A stretch of DNA of 64,000 bases. Source: Pseudomonas sp. FP453. Its GTDB lineage: Bacteria > Pseudomonadota > Gammaproteobacteria > Pseudomonadales > Pseudomonadaceae. Below the pieces are notes generated by a model, which saw only the letters and a program-made list of their open reading frames with translations, was not told the origin of the DNA and made no database searches. Each line of letters starts with the position of its first letter. Position 1 is the first letter of the stretch. The stretch is from contig NZ_CP117435.1 in assembly GCF_030687495.1 (NCBI RefSeq), positions 2,918,501-2,982,500 on the forward strand. The letters are read 5' to 3'. A program made the position numbers and the translations under genes. Positions 43,427 to 51,258 of the stretch are shown piece by piece.

Positions 43427-44182
43427 TCAGGGGCGCCAGCGCAGCAGGTAGCGGCTCAGGCAGGTGAATAACAGACTCATGCCGTAGCCCAGGGCGGCGA
43501 TGCTGATCACGCACAGCAGGATGATCTCCATACGCGCGCCCGCTTCGGCATTCATCATCAGGTTGCCCAGCCCGGGGCCGGCCGAGAGGAACAATTCGCT
43601 GCCCACCGCCGTGACCCAGGCGAAGGCAATCGCTTGCAGCACGCCGGTACACAGGCTGGGCAGTGCCGACGGCAGCAGCACCAGGGCAAAGCGTTGACGG
43701 CGGCTGAGGACCAGGGCCTGGGCGACTTCGAGGTGGCGCGCGTCCACCTGGCGCAAGCCTTCGAAGGTGTTGAGGGCCATCGGGTAGCTGGCGGCGAGGG
43801 CGATGATCAGCACCTTGGAGCTTTCGCCATTGCCGAACCACAACGCGATCAAGGGAATCCAGGCGAGCATCGGCACTTGGCGCAGGCTATGGAACAGCGG
43901 TGCAATCAAGCGCTCGCCCCAGGCGGACAACGCCATGCTCGCGCCGATCAGGGTGCCGGCAAGCACGCCAAACAGCAGGCCCTGGCTGGTGCGCAGCAGG
44001 CTGGCGAGCAGGTTGGTCAGCAGCTCGCCGTTGCCGACAATCTCCATCAACCCGGCCACCACCTGCGCCAACGGCACCACGGCATAGGCGCCGCTGGCAC
44101 CCTGGCGCGAGGCATATTCCCAGGCGGCCAGCAACAGCAGGGGCAGAAGCGCGCCACGGGCGTGGCGGAGCAGGCGTTTCAT
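43427..44182 (-). CDS. ABC transporter permease, SsuC-like, copy B
   Basis: 251 residues with six membrane segments; EAA-loop region VDARHLEVAQALVLSRRQRF and the FHSLRQVPMLAWIPLIALWF block of the SsuC/TauC/NrtB family. It overlaps the first permease by four bases (ATGA). Sequence similarity between the two permeases (FHSLRQ-P-LA-IPL) shows they are paralogues and probably form a heterodimer instead of the usual homodimer. Confidence 0.88.
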   Translation of the reverse strand: MKRLLRHARGALLPLLLLAAWEYASRQGASGAYAVVPLAQVVAGLMEIVGNGELLTNLLASLLRTSQGLLFGVLAGTLIGASMALSAWGERLIAPLFHSLRQVPMLAWIPLIALWFGNGESSKVLIIALAASYPMALNTFEGLRQVDARHLEVAQALVLSRRQRFALVLLPSALPSLCTGVLQAIAFAWVTAVGSELFLSAGPGLGNLMMNAEAGARMEIILLCVISIAALGYGMSLLFTCLSRYLLRWRP

Positions 44183-44961
44183 GGCGCCACCCGCGTCGGT
44201 TGCCAGCGCTGCAAGCGGCGCTCAAGGCGGCGCAGGGACCAGTCGAGGGCGAAGCCGACCAGGCCGGTGACGACGATGCCGACCATCACCACGTCGATGC
44301 GCAACATCTGCCGCGCCATCTCGATCATCTGCCCCAGGCCGCTGTCGGCCGCCAGCAGTTCGGCGGCGATCAGCACCACCCAGGCGCGGGTCAGGCCGAT
44401 GCGCAGGCCGGTGACAATCTGCGGCGTCACCGCTGGCAACGCCACGGCCTTGACCAGGCTCAGCCAGGGCAGGCGATACACCGCCGCCACCTCGAAATAG
44501 CTGCGGGGAATGCCCTTGACCCCCTGGCTGGTGGCCAACGCCAGCGGGAAAAAAGCTGCTTCGGCGACGATGACGATCTTGAAGATTTCATCGATGCCGA
44601 ATACCAGCACCAACAGCGGAATCAAGGCCAGGCTGGGGATCTGCCGCAGGCTATGGAACAGCGGCCCGCAATAGGCTTCCACGGTTTTCGACAGGCCCAT
44701 CAGCAAGCCAATCAGCAGCCCGCTCGCCGCGCCAATACCCAGGCCCCAGCCCAGGCGGCCGAGGCTGGTGAGCAAGTGGTCCAACAGTTCGCCGTTTTCC
44801 ATAAGCAGTTCAAAGGTGCGCCACACCTGGGCGGGTGGCACCAGCAATTGCCGGGGGAATAGGCCAGCTGCGGCGACGCCGGCCCACAGTGCGAGCAAGA
44901 CCAGCGGCGAAATCAGCCAGGAGAGCCGGGACGCAAGCACCGGCAGTGAAGGTTGGGGCAT
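44179..44961 (-). CDS. ABC transporter permease, SsuC-like, copy A
   Basis: 260 residues from ATG 44961; the in-frame extension upstream is Cys/Arg-rich and unlike the family. Six membrane segments, FHSLRQIPSLALIPLLVLVF, EAA loop IPRSYFEVAAVYRLPWLSLV and GLRIGLTRAWVVLIAAELL are typical of SsuC. It is the first gene of a three-gene importer operon lacking its own binding protein, with a sigma-54 promoter 37 bases upstream. Confidence 0.88.
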   Translation of the reverse strand: MPQPSLPVLASRLSWLISPLVLLALWAGVAAAGLFPRQLLVPPAQVWRTFELLMENGELLDHLLTSLGRLGWGLGIGAASGLLIGLLMGLSKTVEAYCGPLFHSLRQIPSLALIPLLVLVFGIDEIFKIVIVAEAAFFPLALATSQGVKGIPRSYFEVAAVYRLPWLSLVKAVALPAVTPQIVTGLRIGLTRAWVVLIAAELLAADSGLGQMIEMARQMLRIDVVMVGIVVTGLVGFALDWSLRRLERRLQRWQPTRVAP

Positions 44962-44997
44962 GGGGATACTCTTATCAGTCTGCTTGAAGGCAATAGT

Positions 44998-45012
44998 GCA
45001 GCTTGTATGCCA
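44998..45012 (-). promoter_or_regulatory. Sigma-54 promoter for the ssuC-ssuC-ssuB-like operon
   Basis: TGGCATACAAGCTGC on the minus strand with GG-N10-GC spacing; 36 bases separate it from the first permease start and 44 bases from the nearer enhancer copy. Confidence 0.8.
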
Positions 45013-45056
45013 AGGCCCAAGGCCCGGCAAACACGGGTGAAGGCGGGCAACCGCGC

Positions 45057-45104
45057 TGCTGCACGGGCAACGCGTTGCTGGTGCACTGCTGCTACAGCAG
45101 CAGT
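45057..45104. promoter_or_regulatory. Candidate enhancer pair upstream of the ssuC-like operon
   Basis: ACTGCTGCT-AC-AGCAGCAGT at 45085-45104 is the best copy in the window, a perfect 9-bp-arm inverted repeat containing TGCTGC-N4-GCAGCA. A weaker copy TGCTGC-ACGG-GCAACG starts at 45057, centres 30 bases apart. The last base coincides with the stop codon of the MFS gene, so the site occupies the whole junction. Confidence 0.75.
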
Positions 45105-46285
45105 CAGGCCGCGACGGGCACCTGGCGCCGCGCCGTATACCAGCCCGCCGCAATCACCAGGATGAGTAGTGCCCAGCACACAAACAGCGGGCCGAGGCCG
45201 ATCAGGTAACTGAGCGCACCGCCCGCCATCGCCCCGACAAAACCACCGGCCATGGAGGCGAGCTGGAACAGCCCCGACACCTTGCTCTTGTCCTGCACCT
45301 GCTGGCTGAGTTGGTTCATGTTCAGCAGGTGCAAGGCGGCGGCCGCAAGGCTCAACAACACGCCCGCCAAGGCGAGCCAGGCAAAGCCGTGGCTCAATCC
45401 GATCAGCAGCAGCGCCGCCATGCCGAACGCCAGGCTCAAGCCATAGGCCAGACCCTGGCTGAGGTGGCGCAGTACGTACCCCAGGCCAAACAGCGCCAGC
45501 ACCGCGCCAACCCCTTCGATCACCACCAACGCCACCGCACGGTCCTGGGACAGGCCCGCTTCCTGTAGCGCATAGAGGATGATGAACGTGCTGAACACCG
45601 AGGTGGTCGCACTGTTGAGCGCCTCCATGGCGCACGGCTCGCGGATCTCCCGATGCCCCAGCAGCCCACGGGCTTCGCCGAACATGGCCGACAGGTTGAG
45701 CGCGGGCGCGCGCTCGCTGGGCGGTTCACCTTCCCAGAAGCTCAGGCTGTACACCGCCATCGCGCCAAAGCACAGGCTGATCAGCACGAAGGCCCAATGA
45801 AACTGGCCTTCGCCGCTGAACTGGTTGCCCAGCAGCGGCCCCAGCAAGCCCAGGCCCAGGGTCAAGGCGCCGCGATACCAGCCGGCCTTGCTCAGCCCCA
45901 GGTGCTTGAGTTCGCGCAGGAAGGCGCTGTTCATCGCGACGATGCGAAACGGAATGAACAAGCCGATCAACCACTGCGCCAGCGCCAGCCACAGCCAACC
46001 GCTGAACAGCGGGATCAGCAGGTTGACCAGCATCGGCCCGAGGCTCGACACAAAGTAGATCGGCTTGGCGCCATAGCGGGCGATCACGAAACCCGCCGGC
46101 AAGGTGAGAAACACCATGCCCAAGGACTCCATGGCCGAGATGATCCCCACCTGCATGGCGTTTGCCCCCAGCGACAGGGCGTACAAGGTGGTGACGATCT
46201 TGGCCATGCCGATGGTGGCGCCGCTGAAGGTGGCCAGCAGCATGAAGTTGACCAGGAAACCCGGGCGCGAGGTGTTCACGGGCAT
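45104..46285 (-). CDS. MFS transporter
   Basis: 393 residues with about twelve membrane segments. The cytoplasmic loop signature between helices 2 and 3 appears as LPAGFVIARYGAKPIYFV. The start ATG 46285 lies two bases after the TonB receptor stop, so both are co-transcribed from the sigma-54 promoter at 48620. Direction cannot be told from sequence: it could import the receptor's ligand through the inner membrane or export the desulfurised carbon skeleton. I do not recognise a closer subfamily. Confidence 0.82.
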   Translation of the reverse strand: MPVNTSRPGFLVNFMLLATFSGATIGMAKIVTTLYALSLGANAMQVGIISAMESLGMVFLTLPAGFVIARYGAKPIYFVSSLGPMLVNLLIPLFSGWLWLALAQWLIGLFIPFRIVAMNSAFLRELKHLGLSKAGWYRGALTLGLGLLGPLLGNQFSGEGQFHWAFVLISLCFGAMAVYSLSFWEGEPPSERAPALNLSAMFGEARGLLGHREIREPCAMEALNSATTSVFSTFIILYALQEAGLSQDRAVALVVIEGVGAVLALFGLGYVLRHLSQGLAYGLSLAFGMAALLLIGLSHGFAWLALAGVLLSLAAAALHLLNMNQLSQQVQDKSKVSGLFQLASMAGGFVGAMAGGALSYLIGLGPLFVCWALLILVIAAGWYTARRQVPVAA

Positions 46286-46287
46286 CC

Positions 46288-48528
46288 TCAGAACTTCGCC
46301 GTCACGGTCACGCCGGCGGTGCGCGGGTCACCGAACGACGCCCAATACGGCGCGCTGCCACGGTTGAGGGAAATGCCGTGGTTCTGGTACTGCTTGTCGG
46401 TGAGGTTGTTGACGAAGCCGGTGATGTTGTACTTCTCGTCGGCGGTGGTGTAGCTCAGGTGCGCATTGCTCACGGTGTAGCCGCCCTGGTTGAGCCAGGT
46501 CCATTGCGACTGCTGGTACGCCGAGATGAAGTACTCCTTGCTCTGGTAACGCAGGTCGCCGCCCAGGACCAGGGCGCCTGGAATATCCAGCGGGAAACGG
46601 TAGTCGGCGCCCAGCGCGTAGGTGTGGCGTGGCGCGCGGATAAAGCTGTTGCCCTTCCACAGGTCGCCGGTGAACTCGCTGGAAAACACCGAGGCGGCCA
46701 ATTGCAGGTGCAGGTTGTCGGTGGCCTGGGCTTCCAGTTCGAACTCCGCGCCGCGCGCCGTACCTTCGGCGCCGTTGGTGAGCAACGACACCAGGCTGCC
46801 GCTGGCGGTGGTGGTGGTCGCGCTGACCTGCATGTCCTGGTAGTCGTAGTAGAAGACGTTGGCGTTGGCGTGCACGCGACCGTTGAGCCACTCGGACTTG
46901 AGCCCCAGTTCATAGGAATTGAGGGTCTCCGGCTGCACCGTGCTCAACTGCTCCAGGCTGCTGGACAGCCCGGTGTTGAACGCACCCGAACGGAAGCCCT
47001 TGGCATAACGGGCGTACACCCGCAGGTTGTCGTTGATGCGGTATTCCGGGGTCAGGTCGTAGGTCACCGCGCTCCAGGTCTTGTTGCGCTTGGCATTGCC
47101 GTTGGTGGTGATGCCGGCACCGGTCACGTCCACCGGGTTTTGCAGGGAGCCTGAATCCCACCAGTCGCCGTTGAAGTTGCTGCCGGTGGTTTGCACCAGG
47201 TCCAGGTCGATGGCTTTTTTCTCGCGGGTCCAGCGCAGGCCGCCGGTGACGGTGAACTGGTCGGTGAAGTCGTAGGCCAGGTTGCCGAACAGCGCGTAGC
47301 TGGTGTTTTTATGGCTGAACGAGGTGCCGGTGTAGCTGGCCTCGGACGCGCCTTCATCCGGCAAGGCCGAGGTGGCACCGGCGCTTTGCAGGTCTTCGTG
47401 GAAGAAGTGCGTGCCGAGGATCCAGCGCAGGGTTTCGCTGGTGGGCGAGGCGATACGGAACTCCTGGGAGTACTGGCGCCAGCGGTTGTTGGTGTAGTTG
47501 CGCCCGCTTTCCACCGGCGACAAGTCATCGTCGCTGATGCTGCGTTGCTTGGTTTCGTCGTAGGCGCTGATCGAGGTGAGGCGGTAGTCACCCAGGTCGT
47601 AGTTGAGGGTCAGGGCCGTGCCGGCGTGTTCGATTTTTGATTTGTTGTCGACGTTGCTGTCGATGTAGCGTCGGTCCGGGTTGCTGCGGTTATAGCCGCC
47701 CAGCCACGGGAAGCTGCCCACCGGCAACAGGCCGGCGGCGGTGCCACGGGTCTGGCTGTCGTGCAGGGTCCAGAGTGCGGTGAGGTCGGGGTTGAGCGTG
47801 GCGAGGAATTGCAGGCGCACGGCTTTGTTGTCGACGCGGTCGTAATCCTTGTCGTCGTAGACGTTCTTGATAAAACCGTCGCGCTCCTTGGAATACAGCG
47901 ACACGCGGGCGGCCAGGCGGTCTTCCACCAGGGTGCCGCCGATGGCGCCATTGACGATTTTCTCGTTCTTGCTGCCGTAGCCAAGGGTGGCGTAGCCGTC
48001 GTTCTCGAAGCTCGGTTTTTTGGTCAGGATGTTCACCGCGCCACCGGTGGTGTTCTTGCCATACAGCGTGCCTTGCGGGCCGCGCAGGATCTCGATGCGA
48101 TCCAGGTCGAACAGCGGGTCGCCGCCCGCCAGCGGCGCGTTGAGGTACACATCGTCGACGTACACGCCCACCGGGAACACGGTGGCGGCGCCCTGGTCGC
48201 CGGTGCCCACTCCGCGAATGTACCAGCGCGGCCGTGCATCGCCGTCCGGGTTGTTGGCCTGGGCGTTGGGCACGAACTTGAGGGCCTTGCCGATGTAGTC
48301 GGTGCCGGTCTGGCCGAGGCTCTCGCCGGACACGGCGCTGACCGCGTTGGCGATGTCCTGCACGCTTTCTTCGCGGCGCTGGGCGGTGACCGTCACCGAT
48401 TTGAGGGTGGGTCCGCTGTCGTCGGCGGCGGGCGTCTGTTCCTGTGCCAGTGCAGGCAGGCTGTGCAGCGTGCCGGTCAAGGCGGTGGCCAGCCATAGGC
48501 TGTGGGTGATCCTGTTGATGCGGTACAT
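46288..48528 (-). CDS. TonB-dependent outer membrane receptor (intact paralogue)
   Basis: 746 residues. Signal peptide ending near LPALAQEQ, TonB-box/plug region SVTVTAQRREESVQDIAN, then RPRWYIRGVGTGDQG and RIEILRGPQGTLYGKNTTGG. The barrel ends in the terminal aromatic pattern GVTVTAKF. The plug has the same unusual PRWYIRG block as the frameshifted receptor at 29123-31354, so the two are paralogues. No N-terminal signalling domain is present, so it is not a FecA-type regulator receptor. It probably takes up a large or scarce organosulfur compound. First gene of a two-gene operon with the MFS carrier. Confidence 0.9.
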   Translation of the reverse strand: MYRINRITHSLWLATALTGTLHSLPALAQEQTPAADDSGPTLKSVTVTAQRREESVQDIANAVSAVSGESLGQTGTDYIGKALKFVPNAQANNPDGDARPRWYIRGVGTGDQGAATVFPVGVYVDDVYLNAPLAGGDPLFDLDRIEILRGPQGTLYGKNTTGGAVNILTKKPSFENDGYATLGYGSKNEKIVNGAIGGTLVEDRLAARVSLYSKERDGFIKNVYDDKDYDRVDNKAVRLQFLATLNPDLTALWTLHDSQTRGTAAGLLPVGSFPWLGGYNRSNPDRRYIDSNVDNKSKIEHAGTALTLNYDLGDYRLTSISAYDETKQRSISDDDLSPVESGRNYTNNRWRQYSQEFRIASPTSETLRWILGTHFFHEDLQSAGATSALPDEGASEASYTGTSFSHKNTSYALFGNLAYDFTDQFTVTGGLRWTREKKAIDLDLVQTTGSNFNGDWWDSGSLQNPVDVTGAGITTNGNAKRNKTWSAVTYDLTPEYRINDNLRVYARYAKGFRSGAFNTGLSSSLEQLSTVQPETLNSYELGLKSEWLNGRVHANANVFYYDYQDMQVSATTTTASGSLVSLLTNGAEGTARGAEFELEAQATDNLHLQLAASVFSSEFTGDLWKGNSFIRAPRHTYALGADYRFPLDIPGALVLGGDLRYQSKEYFISAYQQSQWTWLNQGGYTVSNAHLSYTTADEKYNITGFVNNLTDKQYQNHGISLNRGSAPYWASFGDPRTAGVTVTAKF

Positions 48529-48619
48529 AACCCCTCCGAAAGTAATGGTGCTGGTACTTTTCGGTCTGCTTAAGTTGTCTTTTAAGTGCGCTGCAAACCT
48601 GGAAAGCTACAGCGCTATA

Positions 48620-48634
48620 GCAGGGCCTGTGCCA
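48620..48634 (-). promoter_or_regulatory. Sigma-54 promoter for the TonB receptor/MFS operon
   Basis: TGGCACAGGCCCTGC on the minus strand with GG-N10-GC spacing and a consensus TGGCAC. It is 91 bases upstream of the receptor start, further than the other six, leaving a longer leader. The enhancer copy is 51 bases upstream. Confidence 0.8.
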
Positions 48635-48685
48635 AGTTTTATGTTGTTGATATCTATAGGTTTTATTCAGACTTGCGGAGGGTGT

Positions 48686-48701
48686 TGCTGCCCCAGCAGC
48701 A
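48686..48701. promoter_or_regulatory. Candidate enhancer upstream of the TonB receptor operon
   Basis: TGCTGC-CCCA-GCAGCA is a perfect copy of the cluster's inverted repeat. A possible second copy 33 bases away (48719-48734) matches only 7 of 12 positions and is doubtful. Confidence 0.7.
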
Positions 48702-48795
48702 GCCGGTCAGCAAGGGGCTGTTTGCGGATGAGCAGGCGGGCTTTTCCATGGGCGAAAAAAAGGCCGGCAAGCCGGCCGAGGTGCGCGTCATGAAA

Positions 48796-49857
48796 CTAGA
48801 CGGACAAGCGTGAAGTGGCACCGAGGACACTTTCCAGCACGCTGAAATCAATCCAGTCACGCACGTCGAAACGCCGTGGGATGAACTGCCAGCGATGGAG
48901 GAAATCGGTGAAGTCCTGCAACGCCAGGATCGACTGCTCATCGAGCATGGTGCGCAGGCGCCGATGGGCATCTTCGCCATAGGCCGTGGCCACCCAGTAT
49001 TCGCTGGTGTTGAGTTCGCGGGCGAGGAACTGGCGGGTTTTCTCGGGGTTGGCCCAGGCCCATTGCTCGGCGCGCAGTACGCAGTCGACGATGGTTTTCG
49101 CCGCGTCGAAGTGATGCTCGCGCAAATGCCCGTCCACGGTGAGGGTGCGCGGCGTGCCGTTGTTGGAGCGGATCATCGGGTCGGGGTGGGAGCCGGTGTC
49201 GATCACCACATGCAAGCCGAACTCGGCAGCCAGTTGCACGGCGTGGGCGCCCTTGAGAAAGATCGCGTCGATGTCGCCGCGCAGCAGGCCGATCAGTTCA
49301 TTGTTGCGCCGTTGCGCGCGGTTGAAGCCGAACGACACCTGGGCGCCGTGGACGTGGCGCATCTGTTCATCGCTGTAGGTGCCGCCGTAGGGGTAGTCCA
49401 CCAGGTCCACGTCGCTGACGCTCATGCCTTCGAGCTTCAGCGCGTTTTCCAGGCCGCGCAGGGCTTGGGCGCGGGTGAAGTCGATCTGCACGTTGGCCCA
49501 CTTGGGGATGCCGAAGCGGCGGTGCTTGAGGTCGCGCACGGTTTTCACGCCGCTTTCGACGGTGGTCAGGATCAACTGCACTTCGTCGCTCCACGACAAC
49601 CCCAGCAGGCGTGTGTCGCCGCCATTGGCATAGGCCCAGATCGCCGGGATATTGCCGCCGTGGCGCACGGAGTTGGGCAGGTGATGGTCGTAGTGGGCTT
49701 CGCGGATGTCGCGCTCGCTGGACTCGCGCAGGGCCTGGATATTGGTGCCCGACGGCAGGAACGCCTCGGCCAGGCGCCCGGATTCCACGGCGATGCCGAG
49801 GCCGGTCGGCACCGGGCTGTGGGTGTACCAGAGGGTATCGAGAGAAGGTGTGCTCAT
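48796..49857 (-). CDS. DszB-like protein with Ser in place of the catalytic Cys
   Basis: 353 residues from ATG 49857 (an ATG two codons upstream has a poorer ribosome-site distance). Same fold and blocks as the DszB homologue at 28069: LDTLWYTHSPVPTGLGI, then HYDHHLPNSVRHGGNIPAIW, GDIDAIFLKGAHAVQLAAEF and SNNGTPRTLTVDGHLREHHF. His55, Arg65 and Gly67-Gly68 are conserved with the DszB spacing, but the nucleophile position is Ser14 (HSPVP where DszB has NCPVP). No signal peptide. It may bind a sulfinate or sulfonate without cleaving it, hand substrate to the monooxygenase encoded just upstream (11 bases), or use a different chemistry. Function is inferred only. Confidence 0.78.
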   Translation of the reverse strand: MSTPSLDTLWYTHSPVPTGLGIAVESGRLAEAFLPSGTNIQALRESSERDIREAHYDHHLPNSVRHGGNIPAIWAYANGGDTRLLGLSWSDEVQLILTTVESGVKTVRDLKHRRFGIPKWANVQIDFTRAQALRGLENALKLEGMSVSDVDLVDYPYGGTYSDEQMRHVHGAQVSFGFNRAQRRNNELIGLLRGDIDAIFLKGAHAVQLAAEFGLHVVIDTGSHPDPMIRSNNGTPRTLTVDGHLREHHFDAAKTIVDCVLRAEQWAWANPEKTRQFLARELNTSEYWVATAYGEDAHRRLRTMLDEQSILALQDFTDFLHRWQFIPRRFDVRDWIDFSVLESVLGATSRLSV

Positions 49858-49868
49858 GGTCATCCTGT

Positions 49869-50999
49869 TCAGCGCGAAGGGCGGTCTTGCACCAGCGGCA
49901 ATACTTCCTGGCCGATGCGCAGGGCTTCTTCCAGGTGCGGGTTGCTGGCGAGGATAAAGGTCGAGAAGCCTGCGTCGCGGTACTCGGCCAGGCGTTCGGC
50001 GACATTTTCATGGCTGCCGACCAGGCCCACGGTGGGGCCGGGCTTGGCCTTGGCAAAACCGGCCCAGAGGTTGGGGCCGATGATCAGGTCTTCAAAGCGG
50101 TCGACATTCTGGTGATAGGCGGTCTGGCGTGCGGCCCCCACCGAATCCGAGCCGCCGACAAAGGCCTTGGCCTCGCTGCTGCCGCGATTGCCCACGGCGT
50201 CGAACTGGCGACGCAGGTCGCGCCAGGCGGCTTCTTCGGTTTCCCGGGCGAACAGGTCCACGCGCAGGCCGAAGCGCACTTCGCGGCCGTGTTGCGCGGC
50301 GCGCTCGCGCACCCGGTCCATGTGCGGCTGGAGCTTGTCCAGCGGCTCGGCCCAGTTCAGGTACACGTCGGCGTGCTTGGCGGCGACGTCCAGCGCCGGC
50401 TCGGAGAAACCGGAAAAGTACACGCCGGGTTTGCGTTCGGCACGCAGGCCGGGGGGCAGTGAACCGTTCTCCAGCTGGTAGACCTGGCCGTCATAGGAAA
50501 ACTGCTCGTGCTGCCACAGGCCCTGGATGATGTCGAGGAACTCGCCAGTGCGCCGGTAACGCTGGTCATGGTCGAGGAAGTCGCCCTGGGCGCGCTGGCT
50601 GGCCGGGTTGCCGCCGGTGATGATGTTCCAGTCCAGGCGCCCGTGGCTCAGGTGTTGCAGGATCGCGGCCTGCTGCGCGGCGTAGGCGGGCAGGGTCCAG
50701 GTGGCCTGGAACGCCACCAGGAAACGGATACGCCGGGTCTCGCGGGCCAGCGCCGCGGCGACGATCCACGGCTCCGGGCCGGTGGGCAACAGCGCGCCCT
50801 CGAAACCGGCCAGCTCGGCGGCCTTGGCCACTTGCGCGATGTAGTCGATGTAGGTGAAGCCGTCCGGCTCGCCGTTGGGCCGATGGCCCGGCGCGATATG
50901 CCCGGGGCTGCGGTTGAAGCTGCCGCGATTGTGCAGGTCTGTACTCAGTTGCTGGCCGTCGGTGCCGAGGGGCAACCGCCAGAAAAACTCCGTGCTCAT
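49869..50999 (-). CDS. SsuD-type FMNH2-dependent monooxygenase (LLM family), copy 3
   Basis: 376 residues from ATG 50999 (MSTEFFWRLPLGTDGQQL). SsuD blocks are FTYIDYIAQVAKAAELAGFE, RLDWNIITGGNPASQRAQGD, GVYFSGFSEPALDVAAKHAD, ADVYLNWAEPLDKL, a TDSVGQQR-like GSDSVGAARQ, and IGPNLWAGFAKAKPGPTVGL. Of the three copies this one most resembles true alkanesulfonate monooxygenase. It is first in an operon with the Ser-type DszB homologue and is preceded by a sigma-54 promoter 43 bases upstream. The extension to 51053 runs into that promoter and is rejected. Confidence 0.87.
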   Translation of the reverse strand: MSTEFFWRLPLGTDGQQLSTDLHNRGSFNRSPGHIAPGHRPNGEPDGFTYIDYIAQVAKAAELAGFEGALLPTGPEPWIVAAALARETRRIRFLVAFQATWTLPAYAAQQAAILQHLSHGRLDWNIITGGNPASQRAQGDFLDHDQRYRRTGEFLDIIQGLWQHEQFSYDGQVYQLENGSLPPGLRAERKPGVYFSGFSEPALDVAAKHADVYLNWAEPLDKLQPHMDRVRERAAQHGREVRFGLRVDLFARETEEAAWRDLRRQFDAVGNRGSSEAKAFVGGSDSVGAARQTAYHQNVDRFEDLIIGPNLWAGFAKAKPGPTVGLVGSHENVAERLAEYRDAGFSTFILASNPHLEEALRIGQEVLPLVQDRPSR

Positions 51000-51042
51000 A
51001 CAGGCTCCCGAAAGGAAATGGAAAACGTTGCAGAGGCTGATA

Positions 51043-51057
51043 GCAACGCCCATGCCA
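51043..51057 (-). promoter_or_regulatory. Sigma-54 promoter for the ssuD-like/dszB-like operon
   Basis: TGGCATGGGCGTTGC on the minus strand with GG-N10-GC spacing and TT before GC. It is nearly identical to the promoter at 27997-28011, which drives the other dszB-like gene. Confidence 0.82.
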
Positions 51058-51110
51058 GTCCCCCGGGGCAGCGTAATTGCGGGCGCGCCCCGGCTACGCG
51101 CGGGGCCGGG

Positions 51111-51158
51111 TGCTGCTGTGGCAGCAGTCGGTCAGCAGTGGTTGCTGGGGAGACAACA
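51111..51158. promoter_or_regulatory. Candidate enhancer pair between divergent sigma-54 promoters
   Basis: TGCTGC-TGTG-GCAGCA at 51111-51126 is perfect; TGCTGG-GGAG-ACAACA at 51143-51158 matches 9 of 12, centres 32 bases apart. The pair sits midway between the minus-strand promoter (53 bases away) and the plus-strand aldolase promoter (42 bases away). Confidence 0.72.
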
Positions 51159-51200
51159 TCCGCGCGGCGCCAAGGCCCCGGATCACGGGCCTGTGGCGGC

Positions 51201-51215
51201 TGGCACAACTCGTGC
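51201..51215 (+). promoter_or_regulatory. Sigma-54 promoter for the class II aldolase gene
   Basis: TGGCACAACTCGTGC with GG-N10-GC spacing, 43 bases upstream of the aldolase GTG start. Confidence 0.75.
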
Positions 51216-51258
51216 TGAGAGGTGGAGTCACCCATTCCCTGATTCTGGAGTTCATCAA

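Noticed and set aside
48719..48734. A second enhancer copy upstream of the TonB receptor operon
   Set aside because: Only 7 of 12 positions match, not clearly better than chance; not counted as a site.
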